Below, piece after piece: positions 41,161 through 50,941 of a DNA stretch of 64,000 nucleotides (positions within the stretch are counted from its first letter, which is position 1; the number at the start of each line of letters is the position of its first letter). The DNA comes from Streptomyces adelaidensis (GTDB lineage: Bacteria > Actinomycetota > Actinomycetes > Streptomycetales > Streptomycetaceae). Location: assembly GCF_016598475.1 (NCBI RefSeq), contig NZ_JAEMUX010000025.1, positions 37,008 through 101,007 on the forward strand, in the 5' to 3' direction. The position numbers and the translations under genes were made by a program. A model generated the notes under the pieces. The model was not told where the DNA came from, searched no databases, and saw nothing but the letters and a program-made list of their open reading frames with translations.

Positions 41161-43331
41161 TCCTCGGAATCCTCGGACGGCCGCGCACCGGCTCCGTGCC
41201 CTTCGGAGGGTCCTGGACGGGCGAGACGGTCCCGGAGCCGGGCGTGGCGGAACTGGTAGTACGCGCCGGACTGGCGCAGTACGCCTCGGTCGTGGGCGTC
41301 GCGCAGGAAGGCGCTGGGCCGCCAGGGCAGGCGTCCGGTCAGCGGCAGCCAGACACGGCACAGGACGATCCAGTGCCCCCAGGCGGTCAGCCCGAGACCG
41401 TAGGCGAGCCCGGCTCCCAGGCCGCCCACCACCGCGTACAGGAGCCAGTCGACGGTCCGGAACCACCCGAGCCCGTACAGGACGCCGCCCGCGGTGCCGC
41501 AGACGAGCAGGCACCCCAGCAACTGGAAGAGCACGTTCGCGCGGTTGATGCTCAGCAGGGCATGGGGGCTGACCGCGGTCTCGATGTCGACGAGGGCCTC
41601 GAACCAGGTCATGAGCGTGAACACCAGCCCGGCCGAGACGCCGTACAGGATCCCGGCGTTGAGGCCCCACCGCAGTCCGTACTCCAGATAGAACATGAAG
41701 CCGAGCGTGAACTCCTCATCGGCCCCGAGCAGAAGAGTGGACACGAGCCATGACAGGAGACCGAAGACGAACCCGCCCACCAGGCCCGTCAACGGCTTGT
41801 CGGCGAGCGTCCGCCAGGGCCTTTTCGCTCGGCCGTCCCTCGTGCGACGGGGGATTCGTATGCTCTGGCGTGACGGCTCACACGCGTGGTTCCCGTGTCT
41901 GATCCGGTACGCGAGCCCGAAGACCAGCCCGGACGCGGACCCGAAGGCCGTTCCGTTCAGCAGCCCGATCCAGAGTGCCTCCAGGGCGCCGTGCCCTGTG
42001 CGCCAGATCGTGAGGATGGTGATCCACATGGCCAGGGCGTCCGTGAGCCCGACGACCAGTCCGGCCACGAGTCCGATCACCCACGCGCGGGTCGAGCGGC
42101 CGACGGAACCGCTCAGCTTCCACCAGGCGAGGTCGTCGGTGCCGAGCCGGGCGAGGTGGCCGAGCCAGTGCCGGACACGTTCCCGGCGGACGGCGGACAC
42201 ATCCTGGTAGACCGTGGGGACGAACTCGTCCAGGAGGTGGTCCTCGATCGCCTGGGGCGTGCTGAGCGATGTGGCTTTCAGCAGCTCCTGCGGATCGCGG
42301 TTCGTCTCCTTGCCGTAGACGGTGCGGGCGAGCATGACCATCAACGGCGTCGTCAGTACGGCGGTGAGCCGGGCGGCGGCCGGGTCGCCGGGGTGGTTGT
42401 GCAGGGTCCGCAGGACGGGGGTCCAGGGAGTGGGGGCGATCGTGCCCAGGGGGTCGCCGTCGGGCTCGTCCTCGGGGGGTGTGGGTGTCTTGCGGGCGGT
42501 GAGCGGCAGGTATTTTTCAAGATCCTCCAGGGAGAGGCTGGTCAGCCGGATGCCCGCGGCGGAGGTCAGGGCGCCGACCTTCGTCACGGCCGCGCCGTAT
42601 TCGTCCGGACGGCTGGTCAGCAGCAGGGGCCTGAGATCGTCGCTGAGTGCCTTCAGTGCCTGACCGTGCAGGTGGTCGGCGATCTCGTCGAACCCGTCAA
42701 CGACGGGCAGGACGCGCCGGTCGTCGACCAGCGCCGCTGCGAGGGTCGGCCCGTCCGGGGCGGGTGCCCGCAGGCCGGAGTGGTCGCGCTCCAGTGTGCC
42801 GACGAGCCAGTCGCGCAGGGGCGTCGCGGGGTCCCATGAGCCGAGGCCGAAGATGACCGGAACGACGCCGACGGAGGTGCCGGGCGGTCCCAGCATGTCC
42901 AGCGCGAACCGCATGGCCAGGACCGACTTTCCCGAACCCGAAGGACCCAGCACCACCAGCCGCTCGGACGGTATCCCCCGGTGGACGGCGACGATCTGGC
43001 TCAGCTCACCGGTCAGCGGCAGCGGGTTGGGGACGGCTCCTGCCGCCGAGCCCCAGATGTTCTGCGAGTGATCCGTGAGGCCGTCGGGGGCCGGCTCCCA
43101 GCGGGTCGTCAACGGCCTCGGGTTCGGCACCTTCCGCCGGTACTCCTCGTGCTGCCACTGCTTGCGCAGCGCGGTCGCGAGTTTGTCGGCCGCCTCGTCC
43201 AGGGGGGTTCGGGGAGACGAGGGCCGGGTGGTCTCGATGCGCACGGTCTGCGCGTTGTTGAACTGGACCAGCGAACCGCCCACGCTGTTCCCGTCGGCCC
43301 TGTTGGACACCTGTCCCTCGTGCGGGTTCAT
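41130..43331 (-). CDS. NACHT-type STAND ATPase with C-terminal multi-pass membrane domain
   Basis: 733 aa. The N-terminus GNSVGGSLVQFNNAQTVRI is typical of a Streptomyces NACHT subgroup. Walker A is GPSGSGKS (129-136) and Walker B RRVLPVVDGFDE (205-216) carries the acidic patch of NACHT domains. After a helical middle (to about residue 415) come several transmembrane segments (WVIGLVAGLVVGLTDALAMW, LIGLLNGTAFGSASGLVFGLAY, LTGLVGGFVFGLLSWLVSTL and others). Such proteins can be signal-sensing NTPases, some with antiphage activity, and a membrane effector would fit. Its ATG overlaps the secreted esterase stop, so the two are co-translated. Confidence 0.85.
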   Translation of the reverse strand: MNPHEGQVSNRADGNSVGGSLVQFNNAQTVRIETTRPSSPRTPLDEAADKLATALRKQWQHEEYRRKVPNPRPLTTRWEPAPDGLTDHSQNIWGSAAGAVPNPLPLTGELSQIVAVHRGIPSERLVVLGPSGSGKSVLAMRFALDMLGPPGTSVGVVPVIFGLGSWDPATPLRDWLVGTLERDHSGLRAPAPDGPTLAAALVDDRRVLPVVDGFDEIADHLHGQALKALSDDLRPLLLTSRPDEYGAAVTKVGALTSAAGIRLTSLSLEDLEKYLPLTARKTPTPPEDEPDGDPLGTIAPTPWTPVLRTLHNHPGDPAAARLTAVLTTPLMVMLARTVYGKETNRDPQELLKATSLSTPQAIEDHLLDEFVPTVYQDVSAVRRERVRHWLGHLARLGTDDLAWWKLSGSVGRSTRAWVIGLVAGLVVGLTDALAMWITILTIWRTGHGALEALWIGLLNGTAFGSASGLVFGLAYRIRHGNHACEPSRQSIRIPRRTRDGRAKRPWRTLADKPLTGLVGGFVFGLLSWLVSTLLLGADEEFTLGFMFYLEYGLRWGLNAGILYGVSAGLVFTLMTWFEALVDIETAVSPHALLSINRANVLFQLLGCLLVCGTAGGVLYGLGWFRTVDWLLYAVVGGLGAGLAYGLGLTAWGHWIVLCRVWLPLTGRLPWRPSAFLRDAHDRGVLRQSGAYYQFRHARLRDRLARPGPSEGHGAGARPSEDSEDHGTAGSITA

Positions 43332-44458
43332 CGCCCCGTGACCGGCCGCTTCGAGATCAGCTTCACGAAGTCGTCCATGTCCGCCTGCAGGCAGGGATCC
43401 TGGTTGTGCTTGCCGTTGCAGCCCTCGCCCCACCCGGTGCCGTCGCCGTAGTCGGCGAAGCGGTACGGGATGCCCGCCGCCCGCAGGTGGGCCGCGGCCG
43501 TCACGGCCGACTGCCGGTCGATCTTCTCCGCCACGGCCAGGACCGGGTCGACCGTCAGGTCGCCGCCGTCGCCGGCGTACATCGCGACGCCCATGCCGCG
43601 CAACGGTGCGACGTTCTGCGCGGCGCTCGCCGCGTCCCAGCCGCCGTCGAAGGGCCACACGGGTGGGCCGAAGACCGCGTCGGGCCCGTTGAGCGGCGTA
43701 CCGTACGCCTCGATCACGCCGCTGCCGACGACGGCGGCGCGCAGGGCCGAGTCGTGCCAGTCGAGGGTGCCGGAGAAGCTGCCGACGTGACTGAACAGCT
43801 CCGGCCGGGTCTCGGCGTAGTGGAACGCGCCGAAGCCGCCCATCGAGTGGCCGGCGATCGACCGGCCCTCCCTGGTCGCCACGGTCCTCAGGTTGGTGTC
43901 GACGAACGGGATCAGTTCGTCGAGGTGGAACGACCGCCAGTTCTGGGGGCCGAGTTCGCCGGGGTTCAGCCAGTTCGTGTACCAGCCCTTGCCGCCGCCG
44001 TTCGGCGTCACCGTGATCAGCGGAACGCCCTCGGTCGCCCGCTCGGGGATGACCTTGTTCCGCAGGATGTCCGGCCGGTCCCCGGCGCCGTGCAGGTTGT
44101 AGAGCACCGGGTAGCGGGTGGCGTCGTCGCCGTAACCGGTCGGCAGGGTGACCAGGACCACGTGCTCGTCCGAGGTCTGGCCCTCCATCGCGGCGTAGAC
44201 CGGGACCTGCCGGGACTTCACGCTGAAGAAGAACGTGCGCTCGTCGTCGTCCGCCCACTGCGGCTGGCGTACCACGGTGAGACCGAAGCCGTCCGCGAGG
44301 CGCGGTGGCGCGCTCGCGGCGTACGCGGCGGGAGCGGCCGGTCCCAACAGCCCCCAGAGGGCGACGAGACTGACGAGTGCGGCGGTGACGGCGCGTAGCC
44401 CGCCTCTGGACCTTCCTCCGTACCCGCCTCCGGCGTCGTTCCTGGACCGATTCTTCAA
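43328..44458 (-). CDS. Secreted esterase-fold alpha/beta-hydrolase
   Basis: 376 aa. A Sec signal (AALVSLVALWGLLGPAAPAAYA) precedes an antigen-85/esterase-D-like hydrolase: VLYNLHGAGDRPD supplies the oxyanion loop, the nucleophile Ser is in SIAGHSMGGFGAF, and Asp/His candidates are in MYAGDGGDLTVD and KHNQDP. A TTG start at 44458 has GGAGAGG 4 nt upstream. The substrate is unknown; the fold includes carboxylesterases and acyl-transferases of envelope lipids. It is followed by the NACHT gene with a 4-bp overlap. Confidence 0.85.
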   Translation of the reverse strand: MKNRSRNDAGGGYGGRSRGGLRAVTAALVSLVALWGLLGPAAPAAYAASAPPRLADGFGLTVVRQPQWADDDERTFFFSVKSRQVPVYAAMEGQTSDEHVVLVTLPTGYGDDATRYPVLYNLHGAGDRPDILRNKVIPERATEGVPLITVTPNGGGKGWYTNWLNPGELGPQNWRSFHLDELIPFVDTNLRTVATREGRSIAGHSMGGFGAFHYAETRPELFSHVGSFSGTLDWHDSALRAAVVGSGVIEAYGTPLNGPDAVFGPPVWPFDGGWDAASAAQNVAPLRGMGVAMYAGDGGDLTVDPVLAVAEKIDRQSAVTAAAHLRAAGIPYRFADYGDGTGWGEGCNGKHNQDPCLQADMDDFVKLISKRPVTGR

Positions 44459-44672
44459 CTGACCTCTCCATCATCGGCGTTGTGCGCCCTGGAGACACCG
44501 GCTGGGGTGTGCGGTGCTCTGCGGTGTCGACGGCACTGCGGTGGCTTGGTGTAAGCCGGGACTCAGATGGTGAGGTGGGTGAATATCGGTGTCAACGTCC
44601 CTGCGTGGCAAGGGCGTTGAGGTTTGGTGAGGGTGTGGTGCGCAGGGGAGGGGCGGGGTGGGGGGCGGGCGC

Positions 44673-45062
44673 TCAGGAGGGGCGGTCCGGGCCCAGGGCG
44701 TCGCGTACGGCGGTCAGGATGGCGTCCGTGTCGGCGCCGAGCGCGCGGGCGGCGGAGGTGAAGTCGCGGGTGAGGGTGGAGAGTTGGGCGGCGTACGGGC
44801 GGGTGGGGCCGGTCGGGGGCGCCGCCACCCGGGTGCCCGCGCCGCGCCGGGTGCGGATCAGCTCGGCCGCCTCCAGCTCGCGGTAGGCGCGGGCGACCGT
44901 ACCCGGCGCCAGGCCGAGGTCCGTGGCCAGCTGGCGCACGGTCGGCAGCCGCTCGCCCTCGGTCAGCCGGCCGGTGACGATCAGCGCGGCGAGCTGCGCG
45001 CGGATCTGCTCGTACGGCGGTACCTGGCTGGCGGTGTCGACACGGACGGCTGGATCACTCAT
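44673..45062 (-). CDS. GntR-family regulator (YtrA-type)
   Basis: 129 aa. It consists of a winged helix-turn-helix (PPYEQIRAQLAALIVTGRLTEGERLPTVRQLATDLGLAPGTVARAYRELEAAELI) with a short C-terminal helical part, the YtrA subgroup that controls membrane/ABC genes. Second gene of a two-gene operon, overlapping the membrane protein gene by 8 bp. Two operator-like sites upstream of that operon suggest autorepression. Confidence 0.9.
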   Translation of the reverse strand: MSDPAVRVDTASQVPPYEQIRAQLAALIVTGRLTEGERLPTVRQLATDLGLAPGTVARAYRELEAAELIRTRRGAGTRVAAPPTGPTRPYAAQLSTLTRDFTSAARALGADTDAILTAVRDALGPDRPS

Positions 45063-45837
45063 CGTCGTCGTCCGCCTCGTTCTCGACCGCGCGGGGGGCC
45101 ACCACGGTGACCAGGGACCAGACGACGGTGAACAGGTTCAGCAGGGCCAGCGGGTAGAACACCCAGAAGGTGAGCACGCCCAGCACACCGGCGCAGCCCG
45201 TCTCCGTCAGCGCGAAAGAGACCATCAGTACGGCGTACAGCTGCTGGCTCGACACCAGCAGGCCCCAGGCCCCGGTGACCGCCCACGCGCGGTCCCGGCG
45301 CTGCTGTTCCGCGCCAGGTCCGTGGGCGATGCGGCGCAGGGCCCAGATGCAGGTGGGGGTGGCTATGGCGAGCGCGCCGAACATCGGGAGGGTGTAGTAC
45401 AGGCCGGGCCAGGGGCCGGCGGTCGCGCGCATCCCGTTGCAGGTGAGGGTGAGTGCCTTGCCCGTACCGAAGATTCGGTCGGGGTCGACGGAGGCCGTGG
45501 TGGCCGTGATCACCAGCAGGACGACGAGGAAGACGCCCTGGAGGGCGATCAGGGGGCCCATGCGCGGTGGCACATGGTCTCTGACCAGGCGCGGGGCGAG
45601 ACTCGCGGTGCGTACCGCCTCCTGGGGGCGCAGGGTCAGGGCGTCGGCGAGCAGCACACCGGCCACCGCGCACAGGCCGAAGGCCGTGATGCAGAACACG
45701 ACGCGCTGCTCGAACTCGACGTCCCCCAGTGTGGACAGCGCCTGTGCGGCGATGAGGCCGATGGCCAGGCCGGACCAGCGGGCGTAGTGGTCGGCGTGGT
45801 CGAGGAGCCGGGACGCCGGCGAGGCGGTGTCGAGCAT
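45055..45837 (-). CDS. Seven-helix membrane protein of a GntR-controlled operon
   Basis: 260 aa, about seven hydrophobic segments (for example WSGLAIGLIAAQALSTLG, VVFCITAFGLCAVAGVLLADAL, LQGVFLVVLLVITATTA, VLGVLTFWVFYPLALLNLFTVVWSL). No transporter signature that I recognise. Starts at an ATG with GGGGGAT 6 nt upstream and overlaps the GntR gene by 8 bp. The YtrA-type partner suggests control by envelope stress or antibiotic signals. Confidence 0.75.
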   Translation of the reverse strand: MLDTASPASRLLDHADHYARWSGLAIGLIAAQALSTLGDVEFEQRVVFCITAFGLCAVAGVLLADALTLRPQEAVRTASLAPRLVRDHVPPRMGPLIALQGVFLVVLLVITATTASVDPDRIFGTGKALTLTCNGMRATAGPWPGLYYTLPMFGALAIATPTCIWALRRIAHGPGAEQQRRDRAWAVTGAWGLLVSSQQLYAVLMVSFALTETGCAGVLGVLTFWVFYPLALLNLFTVVWSLVTVVAPRAVENEADDDDE

Positions 45838-45855
45838 GTGGAGATCCCCCGGGAC

Positions 45856-45877
45856 TTGTATCAAGCGGTGAGTACAA
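45856..45877. promoter_or_regulatory. GntR operator-like site 1
   Basis: Imperfect dyad TTGTATCAAGC..GAGTACAA, 22 bp, immediately upstream of the membrane-protein/GntR operon. It shares the TTGTxTCAAxCG...TACAA pattern with the site at 45897. Confidence 0.6.
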
Positions 45878-45896
45878 AATGCCCTGAGGCGGGATC

Positions 45897-45918
45897 TTGT
45901 GTCAATCGCTCGATACAA
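45897..45918. promoter_or_regulatory. GntR operator-like site 2
   Basis: TTGTGTCAATC..CGATACAA, 22 bp, the same pattern as site 1 and 41 bp away, about four helical turns, so both sites face the same side of the DNA. Confidence 0.6.
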
Positions 45919-45945
45919 GCCGGTGCTGTGCTGTGAGGGGCGGAC

Positions 45946-46974
45946 TCAGTCGACGGTGATCGAGTCCAGCTGCGCCCGCAGATGCACGTGCGAGTCCACC
46001 GGCGGGTACGCGACCCTTCCGATCGGCGTCGGCAGGGACTCGACGATCGTGCCCGGGGTGCACTCGCCGAAGTAGACGAGGGACATCAGCTCCTCGGTCG
46101 GCTCGTCGGCCGGCGGAGGCAGCACGCGGTGGCGGCCCGAGCGCCAGCGGTCGCCGGTCCAACGGGCCATCAGGTCACCGATGTTGATGGTGAACGCGGC
46201 CGGGTCGTACGGGGCGTCCTCCCAGCCGCCCTCGTCCGTGTACACCTGGAGCCCGCCCTTGCCGGCCTGCCGGTCGAGGATCGTGACGGTGCCGAAGTCG
46301 GTGTGCGGGCCGATGCGGAACTGGCCGGGCTCGGGGTCGCCGATCACCTCCGTACCCGGATACCAGTTGATGTTGAAGCCGTAGGTGGGGTGGCTCATGT
46401 GGCGGGCGAAGAAGTCCGGCTCCAGGCCGAGCGCGTCACCGAGCAGGGTCAGCAGGTCGTTCTCCAGCTCGCCCATCCGCGCCAGGTACTCCTCGCAGAG
46501 CGCCCGCAGCTCGGGTACCTCCGCCGGCCAGACGTTCGGCGCGTACCACTCCGCGTTCACGACCGGGTCGTCGAAGGGCTCGTGCGTGGCGAAGGACAGG
46601 GACTCCTTGAGGTCCGGCGGGGTCCGCGTACCCTCCGAGTACCCGTTCGCCTCGGCCCCCGGGCCCAGCCAGCCCCGCCCGCCGACCTTCACCTCGTACG
46701 CCTGCTTGGCCTCGGCGGGGAGTGCGAAGAACCCGCGCGCGGCCTCCCGGATACGGGCCCGCAGCGCCGGGTCCACGCCGTGGCCGGTGACCAGCAGGAA
46801 TCCGGCGCTCTGGAGGGCCTCGTCGACCGTACGGGCGATGCGGGCGCGGGTCTCGGGGTCGCCGTCGTGCCAGGGGCGCAGGTCGATGGTGGGGATGCGG
46901 GGGCTGCTGGGGTTACCGGGGCTACCGGTGGGCTGGGGGGTACGGGGGTTCCGGGGGGTACGGGGCTCACTCAC
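45946..46974 (-). CDS. 2-oxoglutarate/Fe(II) oxygenase, isopenicillin N synthase-like
   Basis: 342 aa. The N-terminal DIOX_N region begins IPTIDLRPWHDG; GFLLVTGHGVDP is the usual next motif. The C-terminal jelly roll has the metal triad His-x-Asp in GPHTDFGTVTILDR and the distal His in WRSGRHRVLPP, with R/S for 2-oxoglutarate nearby. A Pro/Arg/Asn-rich repeat (PRNPRTPQPT) forms the first 25 residues. Substrate unknown. The GTG start overlaps the deaminase stop by 8 bp. Confidence 0.88.
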   Translation of the reverse strand: MSEPRTPRNPRTPQPTGSPGNPSSPRIPTIDLRPWHDGDPETRARIARTVDEALQSAGFLLVTGHGVDPALRARIREAARGFFALPAEAKQAYEVKVGGRGWLGPGAEANGYSEGTRTPPDLKESLSFATHEPFDDPVVNAEWYAPNVWPAEVPELRALCEEYLARMGELENDLLTLLGDALGLEPDFFARHMSHPTYGFNINWYPGTEVIGDPEPGQFRIGPHTDFGTVTILDRQAGKGGLQVYTDEGGWEDAPYDPAAFTINIGDLMARWTGDRWRSGRHRVLPPPADEPTEELMSLVYFGECTPGTIVESLPTPIGRVAYPPVDSHVHLRAQLDSITVD

Positions 46975-47530
46975 CGATGTCCTCGTTCCATAGGGCCGGG
47001 TTCTGCTTGATGAAGTCGCGCATCAGGGACACGCACTCCGGGTCGTCCAGCAGCACGATCTCCACACCGTGCTCGGCGAGCCAGTCGTGCCCGCCGTGGA
47101 ACGTGGTCGCCTCCCCGACGACCACCCGGGAGATGCCGAACTGCCGTACCAGCCCGGAGCAGTACCAGCACGGCGACAGCGTCGTCACCATCGTCGTACC
47201 GCGATACGTCCGCTGCCGGCCCGCCGCGCGGAACGCGGCCGTCTCCGCGTGCGTGGAGGGATCGCCGTCCTGGACCCGGCGATTGTGGCCACGCCCGAGG
47301 ACGGTGCCGTCGGGGCCGTAGAGCGCGGCACCGATGGGGATGCCACCCTCGGCGAGCCCGGCACGGGCCTCTTCGAGGGCGGTGGCGAGCCAGGTGCGTG
47401 CTTGTGACAGTGACTGTGACTGTGACTGTGACTGTGACTGTGACTGTGACTGTGACTGTGACTGTGACTGTGACTGTGACTGTGGTGACGGTGACGGGGG
47501 CGGGGGCGGTGTCCGTGACGGTCGGTTCAT
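46967..47530 (-). CDS. Cytidine/deoxycytidylate-type nucleoside deaminase with Gln-Ser repeat
   Basis: 187 aa. The zinc site is visible as HAETAAF (His and catalytic Glu) and SPCWYCSG (two Cys). The catalytic domain starts near residue 43 (ARTWLATALEEARAGLAEGGIPIGAALYG). Before it sits an N-terminal low-complexity head: Pro-rich residues 5-15, then about 14 Gln-Ser dipeptides encoded by a hexanucleotide array. These enzymes deaminate guanine, cytosine or related bases. Coupled to the oxygenase gene by an 8-bp overlap. Confidence 0.87.
   Translation of the reverse strand: MNRPSRTPPPPPSPSPQSQSQSQSQSQSQSQSQSQSQSQSLSQARTWLATALEEARAGLAEGGIPIGAALYGPDGTVLGRGHNRRVQDGDPSTHAETAAFRAAGRQRTYRGTTMVTTLSPCWYCSGLVRQFGISRVVVGEATTFHGGHDWLAEHGVEIVLLDDPECVSLMRDFIKQNPALWNEDIGE
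47402..47484. repeat. Hexanucleotide microsatellite (GTGACT)n inside a deaminase gene
   Basis: About 13-14 perfect tandem copies of TGTGAC, read on the minus strand as alternating Gln and Ser codons. Because the unit is 6 bp, copy-number change keeps the frame and alters only the length of the linker. Confidence 0.95.
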
Positions 47531-47569
47531 GGCCTCACTCTGCCCGCCCGGCCTTGAAAGCAAGGGGGT

Positions 47570-47977
47570 TCACGGTGGGAGCAGGGTCCCCAGGGGGCCG
47601 AGGTCGAGGTTGAGGTCGTCCAGGGTCAGGCCGTAGCGGTCGCAGAGTTCGGTCATGCGGTCGTGGAGGACCATCAGGGTCATGCCGAGCCGTTCCTCCT
47701 GCTCCTCGGTGAGATTGCCCTGGTCGACCCGGTGCAGGGCCTGCCGTTCCATCAGCTGGCGCAGCAGTTCGACGATGGTGAGGACCAGCCGGACGAGATC
47801 CCGCTCCACCGTGTCCGGGTCGGTGCGCAGCCGGCGCGCGACGCCTCCGTCCCGGCCGGTGGGCGGCGGGGCGAGGTCGTCCGGGCGTGCGGGCAGCAGC
47901 GAGAACGCGCGCGTCGCCGCGTCGGCCACCTCGCGGAGCCGGTCGGAATGCGGGCCGTCAGGCAGGGGCGTCGCCAT
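47570..47977 (-). CDS. gvpK: Gas vesicle protein GvpK
   Basis: 135 aa. The conserved GvpK core is RLRTDPDTVERDLVRLVLTIVELLRQLMERQALHRVDQGNLTEEQEERLGMTL. Helical, cytoplasmic accessory protein of gas-vesicle assembly. Last gene of the gvp cluster, overlapping gvpS by 20 bp. A disordered Pro/Asp-rich head precedes the core. Confidence 0.93.
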   Translation of the reverse strand: MATPLPDGPHSDRLREVADAATRAFSLLPARPDDLAPPPTGRDGGVARRLRTDPDTVERDLVRLVLTIVELLRQLMERQALHRVDQGNLTEEQEERLGMTLMVLHDRMTELCDRYGLTLDDLNLDLGPLGTLLPP

Positions 47978-48293
47978 GGCCGCCGCCCCCTTCCGGGTAT
48001 GGCTCCGGGTACGGCTTCGGGCCCTGCTCCGGCTCCGGACCCGGCCGTTCGGGGAGAGCGAGCGCCCATTCCTCGTCCAGTTGCTCGCGTACGGCGACGA
48101 TCACCGCGCGCAGCGAGACCCTCACCAGGTCGATGTCGGCGATGCTCAGCACGAGATCTCCGGTGAGTACGACGCCACCGCTGAGCAGCCGGTCGAGCAG
48201 GTCGATCAGCGCCACCTGGCGCCCGCTGATCGGGCGGTCGTAGTCGTCGTCGCCGTGGCCGCCGTAAGCACCGGAGCCGCCGTACGCGCTCAT
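47958..48293 (-). CDS. gvpS: Gas vesicle structural-type protein GvpS (GvpA family)
   Basis: 111 aa. The GvpA-type fold is present as ALIDLLDRLLSGGVVLTGDLVLSIADIDLVRVSLRAVIVAV (helix-strand-strand-helix), followed by a Pro/Glu/Gly-rich tail. Minor shell or assembly protein. Its ATG overlaps the gvpJ stop by 4 bp. Confidence 0.85.
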   Translation of the reverse strand: MSAYGGSGAYGGHGDDDYDRPISGRQVALIDLLDRLLSGGVVLTGDLVLSIADIDLVRVSLRAVIVAVREQLDEEWALALPERPGPEPEQGPKPYPEPYPEGGGGHGDAPA

Positions 48294-48837
48294 TCCTCGT
48301 CGTCCCCGGGCTCCGCGACCTTGCGCCGCTTGCGTCGTGGCTCCTCCGTACGGCCCTCCGTACGGCCCTCCGTACGGCCCTCCGTACGGCCCTCCGTACG
48401 GCCCTCCGCGCGGGGCTTCCGTTCGGGGTCGCGAGGGCGGCGGCGTTCGGGCGATGCGCTCGCGGACAGCTCCGGCGGGGAATCCTCGACGCGTTCGCGC
48501 AGCTCTTTCACCTCGGCGCGCAGGCGCTCGTTCTCTTCGGCGAGGGAGCGTCGGCCGTCGGGGCGGGACGCGTGGGACGAGAGGGCGGGGTCGTGCTCCC
48601 ACCAGTCGATGCCGATCTCCTTGGCCTTGTCGACCGAGGCGACCAGGAGGCGCAGCTTGATCGTGAGCAGCTCGATGTCCAGCAGGTTGATCTTGATGTC
48701 GCCGACGATGACGATGCCCTTGTCGAGCACGCGCTCAAGGATGTCGGCGAGGTTGGCGCCGGAGCCCTGGTCGTACGAGTAGAGGCCTCGCGACGAGGAC
48801 TGCGAGGGAACGGGGGAGGAGTGGGAGTCGGGCTGGG

Positions 48838-48841
<4 letters not shown>
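48290..48841 (-). CDS. gvpJ: Gas vesicle protein GvpJ (GvpA family) with TEGR repeats
   Basis: 183 aa. The GvpA-like domain is NLADILERVLDKGIVIVGDIKINLLDIELLTIKLRLLVASVDKAKEIGIDWWE. After a coiled-coil-like stretch (EENERLRAEVKELRERVED) comes an unusual basic/acidic tail with five tandem T-E-G-R units (12-bp repeat CCGTACGGCCCT in the plus strand) and a final RRKRRKVAEPGDDEE. Relatives normally lack the TEGR array. Start overlaps the gvpZ stop. Confidence 0.85.
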
Positions 48842-49981
<1,140 letters not shown>

Positions 49982-49989
<8 letters not shown>

Positions 49990-50542
49990 CGTCCTGCCTC
50001 CTCGACCGTGCGGTGCCGCTGCCGCTGCCGCTCTTGGAACGGCTCGCGGCGGCGGTCTTCTTCTTCGAAGTCCTCGAAGTCCTCGAAGTCCTCGAAGTCC
50101 TCGTGGTCCTCGCGCGAGGCGCGCTCTTCCGACCCGAACCCTTCTCGTCCTCGGCCCGGCCTTCGTCCTCGTCGGGTTCCTCCTGCTCGCGGTCGCGGTC
50201 GCGGTCGCGGTCGCGGTCACTGGCGCTGGCGCTGGCGTCGTCGCCGTTCCCCTCGGCCCGCTCCCGCAGTCCGGCGGTGCGCTCGTGCAGGGCCCCGGCC
50301 AGGCTGTCGGCCTTCGCCGTCAGTACGGAGGTCGCCGCCGCCTTGCTCGCGTCCGTCAGCTCGGTGCGCACCTGCCGGGTGACATCGCTGAGGAACGGGG
50401 AGTCGAGCGCCTTGCCGAGCTGTCCGGGCCGGACCCGGGATCCGGCCAGTGCCGCGCCGAGGCCGATGGCGAGCTTGGCCTTCTTCGTCCGTCCCAGCAG
50501 ATAACCGCCCAGGACGGCCGCGCCGATCGTGGCGTTGTTCAT
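49982..50542 (-). CDS. gvpY: Gas vesicle cluster protein GvpY-like
   Basis: 186 aa. A hydrophobic head (ATIGAAVLGGYLLGRTKKAKLAIGLGAALAG) is followed by helices and a strongly charged low-complexity tail: RDRDRDRDR, then TSRTSRTSRTS (9-bp repeats) and Ser/Lys-rich. It sits between gvpG and gvpZ, the gvpY position in Streptomyces. Function unknown; assignment by order and the N-terminal motif. Confidence 0.7.
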
Positions 50543-50609
50543 GATCCTGTCTCTTTCCGTGTCCACGTTTCCGGGCCCACGGGCGTCACGGTTTCCGTGC
50601 CCACGAGCG

Positions 50610-50873
50610 TCAAGGGCCGGGCCGCGCGCCCTGCTGGAGCCGGTAGGCGCTGATCTCCTCCAGCCGGTGCAGCAACTCCTCCTCGCGCCGCGCGAACTCC
50701 TCCTCGTCGACGCGTCCCTCGGTCCGCGCCCGCTCCAGGTTCACCAACTCCTCCTGGACGGGGCCCGGGTCGTAGTACTGGTCCTCCGCGGCCTGCCGCA
50801 CCTTGTCGACCACCCACCCGACGCCCCGCACGGGAGCGATCGGCAACGTCAGAATGGTCCCGACCAGTCCCAT
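50610..50873 (-). CDS. gvpG: Gas vesicle protein GvpG
   Basis: 87 aa. The GvpG pattern GLVGTILTLPIAPVRGVGWVVDKVRQAAEDQYYDPGPVQEELVNLE is complete, with a coiled-coil-like C-terminus (EEEFARREEELLHRLEEI). Assembly factor acting with GvpF. GAGGAGG lies 9 nt before the ATG at 50873. Confidence 0.92.
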   Translation of the reverse strand: MGLVGTILTLPIAPVRGVGWVVDKVRQAAEDQYYDPGPVQEELVNLERARTEGRVDEEEFARREEELLHRLEEISAYRLQQGARPGP

Positions 50874-50941
50874 CCCGCACCGCCTCCTCACACCTCACGC
50901 CTCACGCCTCACGCCTCACAACGCCTCACACAGTCGTACGG

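Noticed and set aside
47398..47613. Plus-strand frame with Val-Thr or Cys-Asp repeats
   Set aside because: It is the antisense of the Gln-Ser microsatellite in the deaminase gene.
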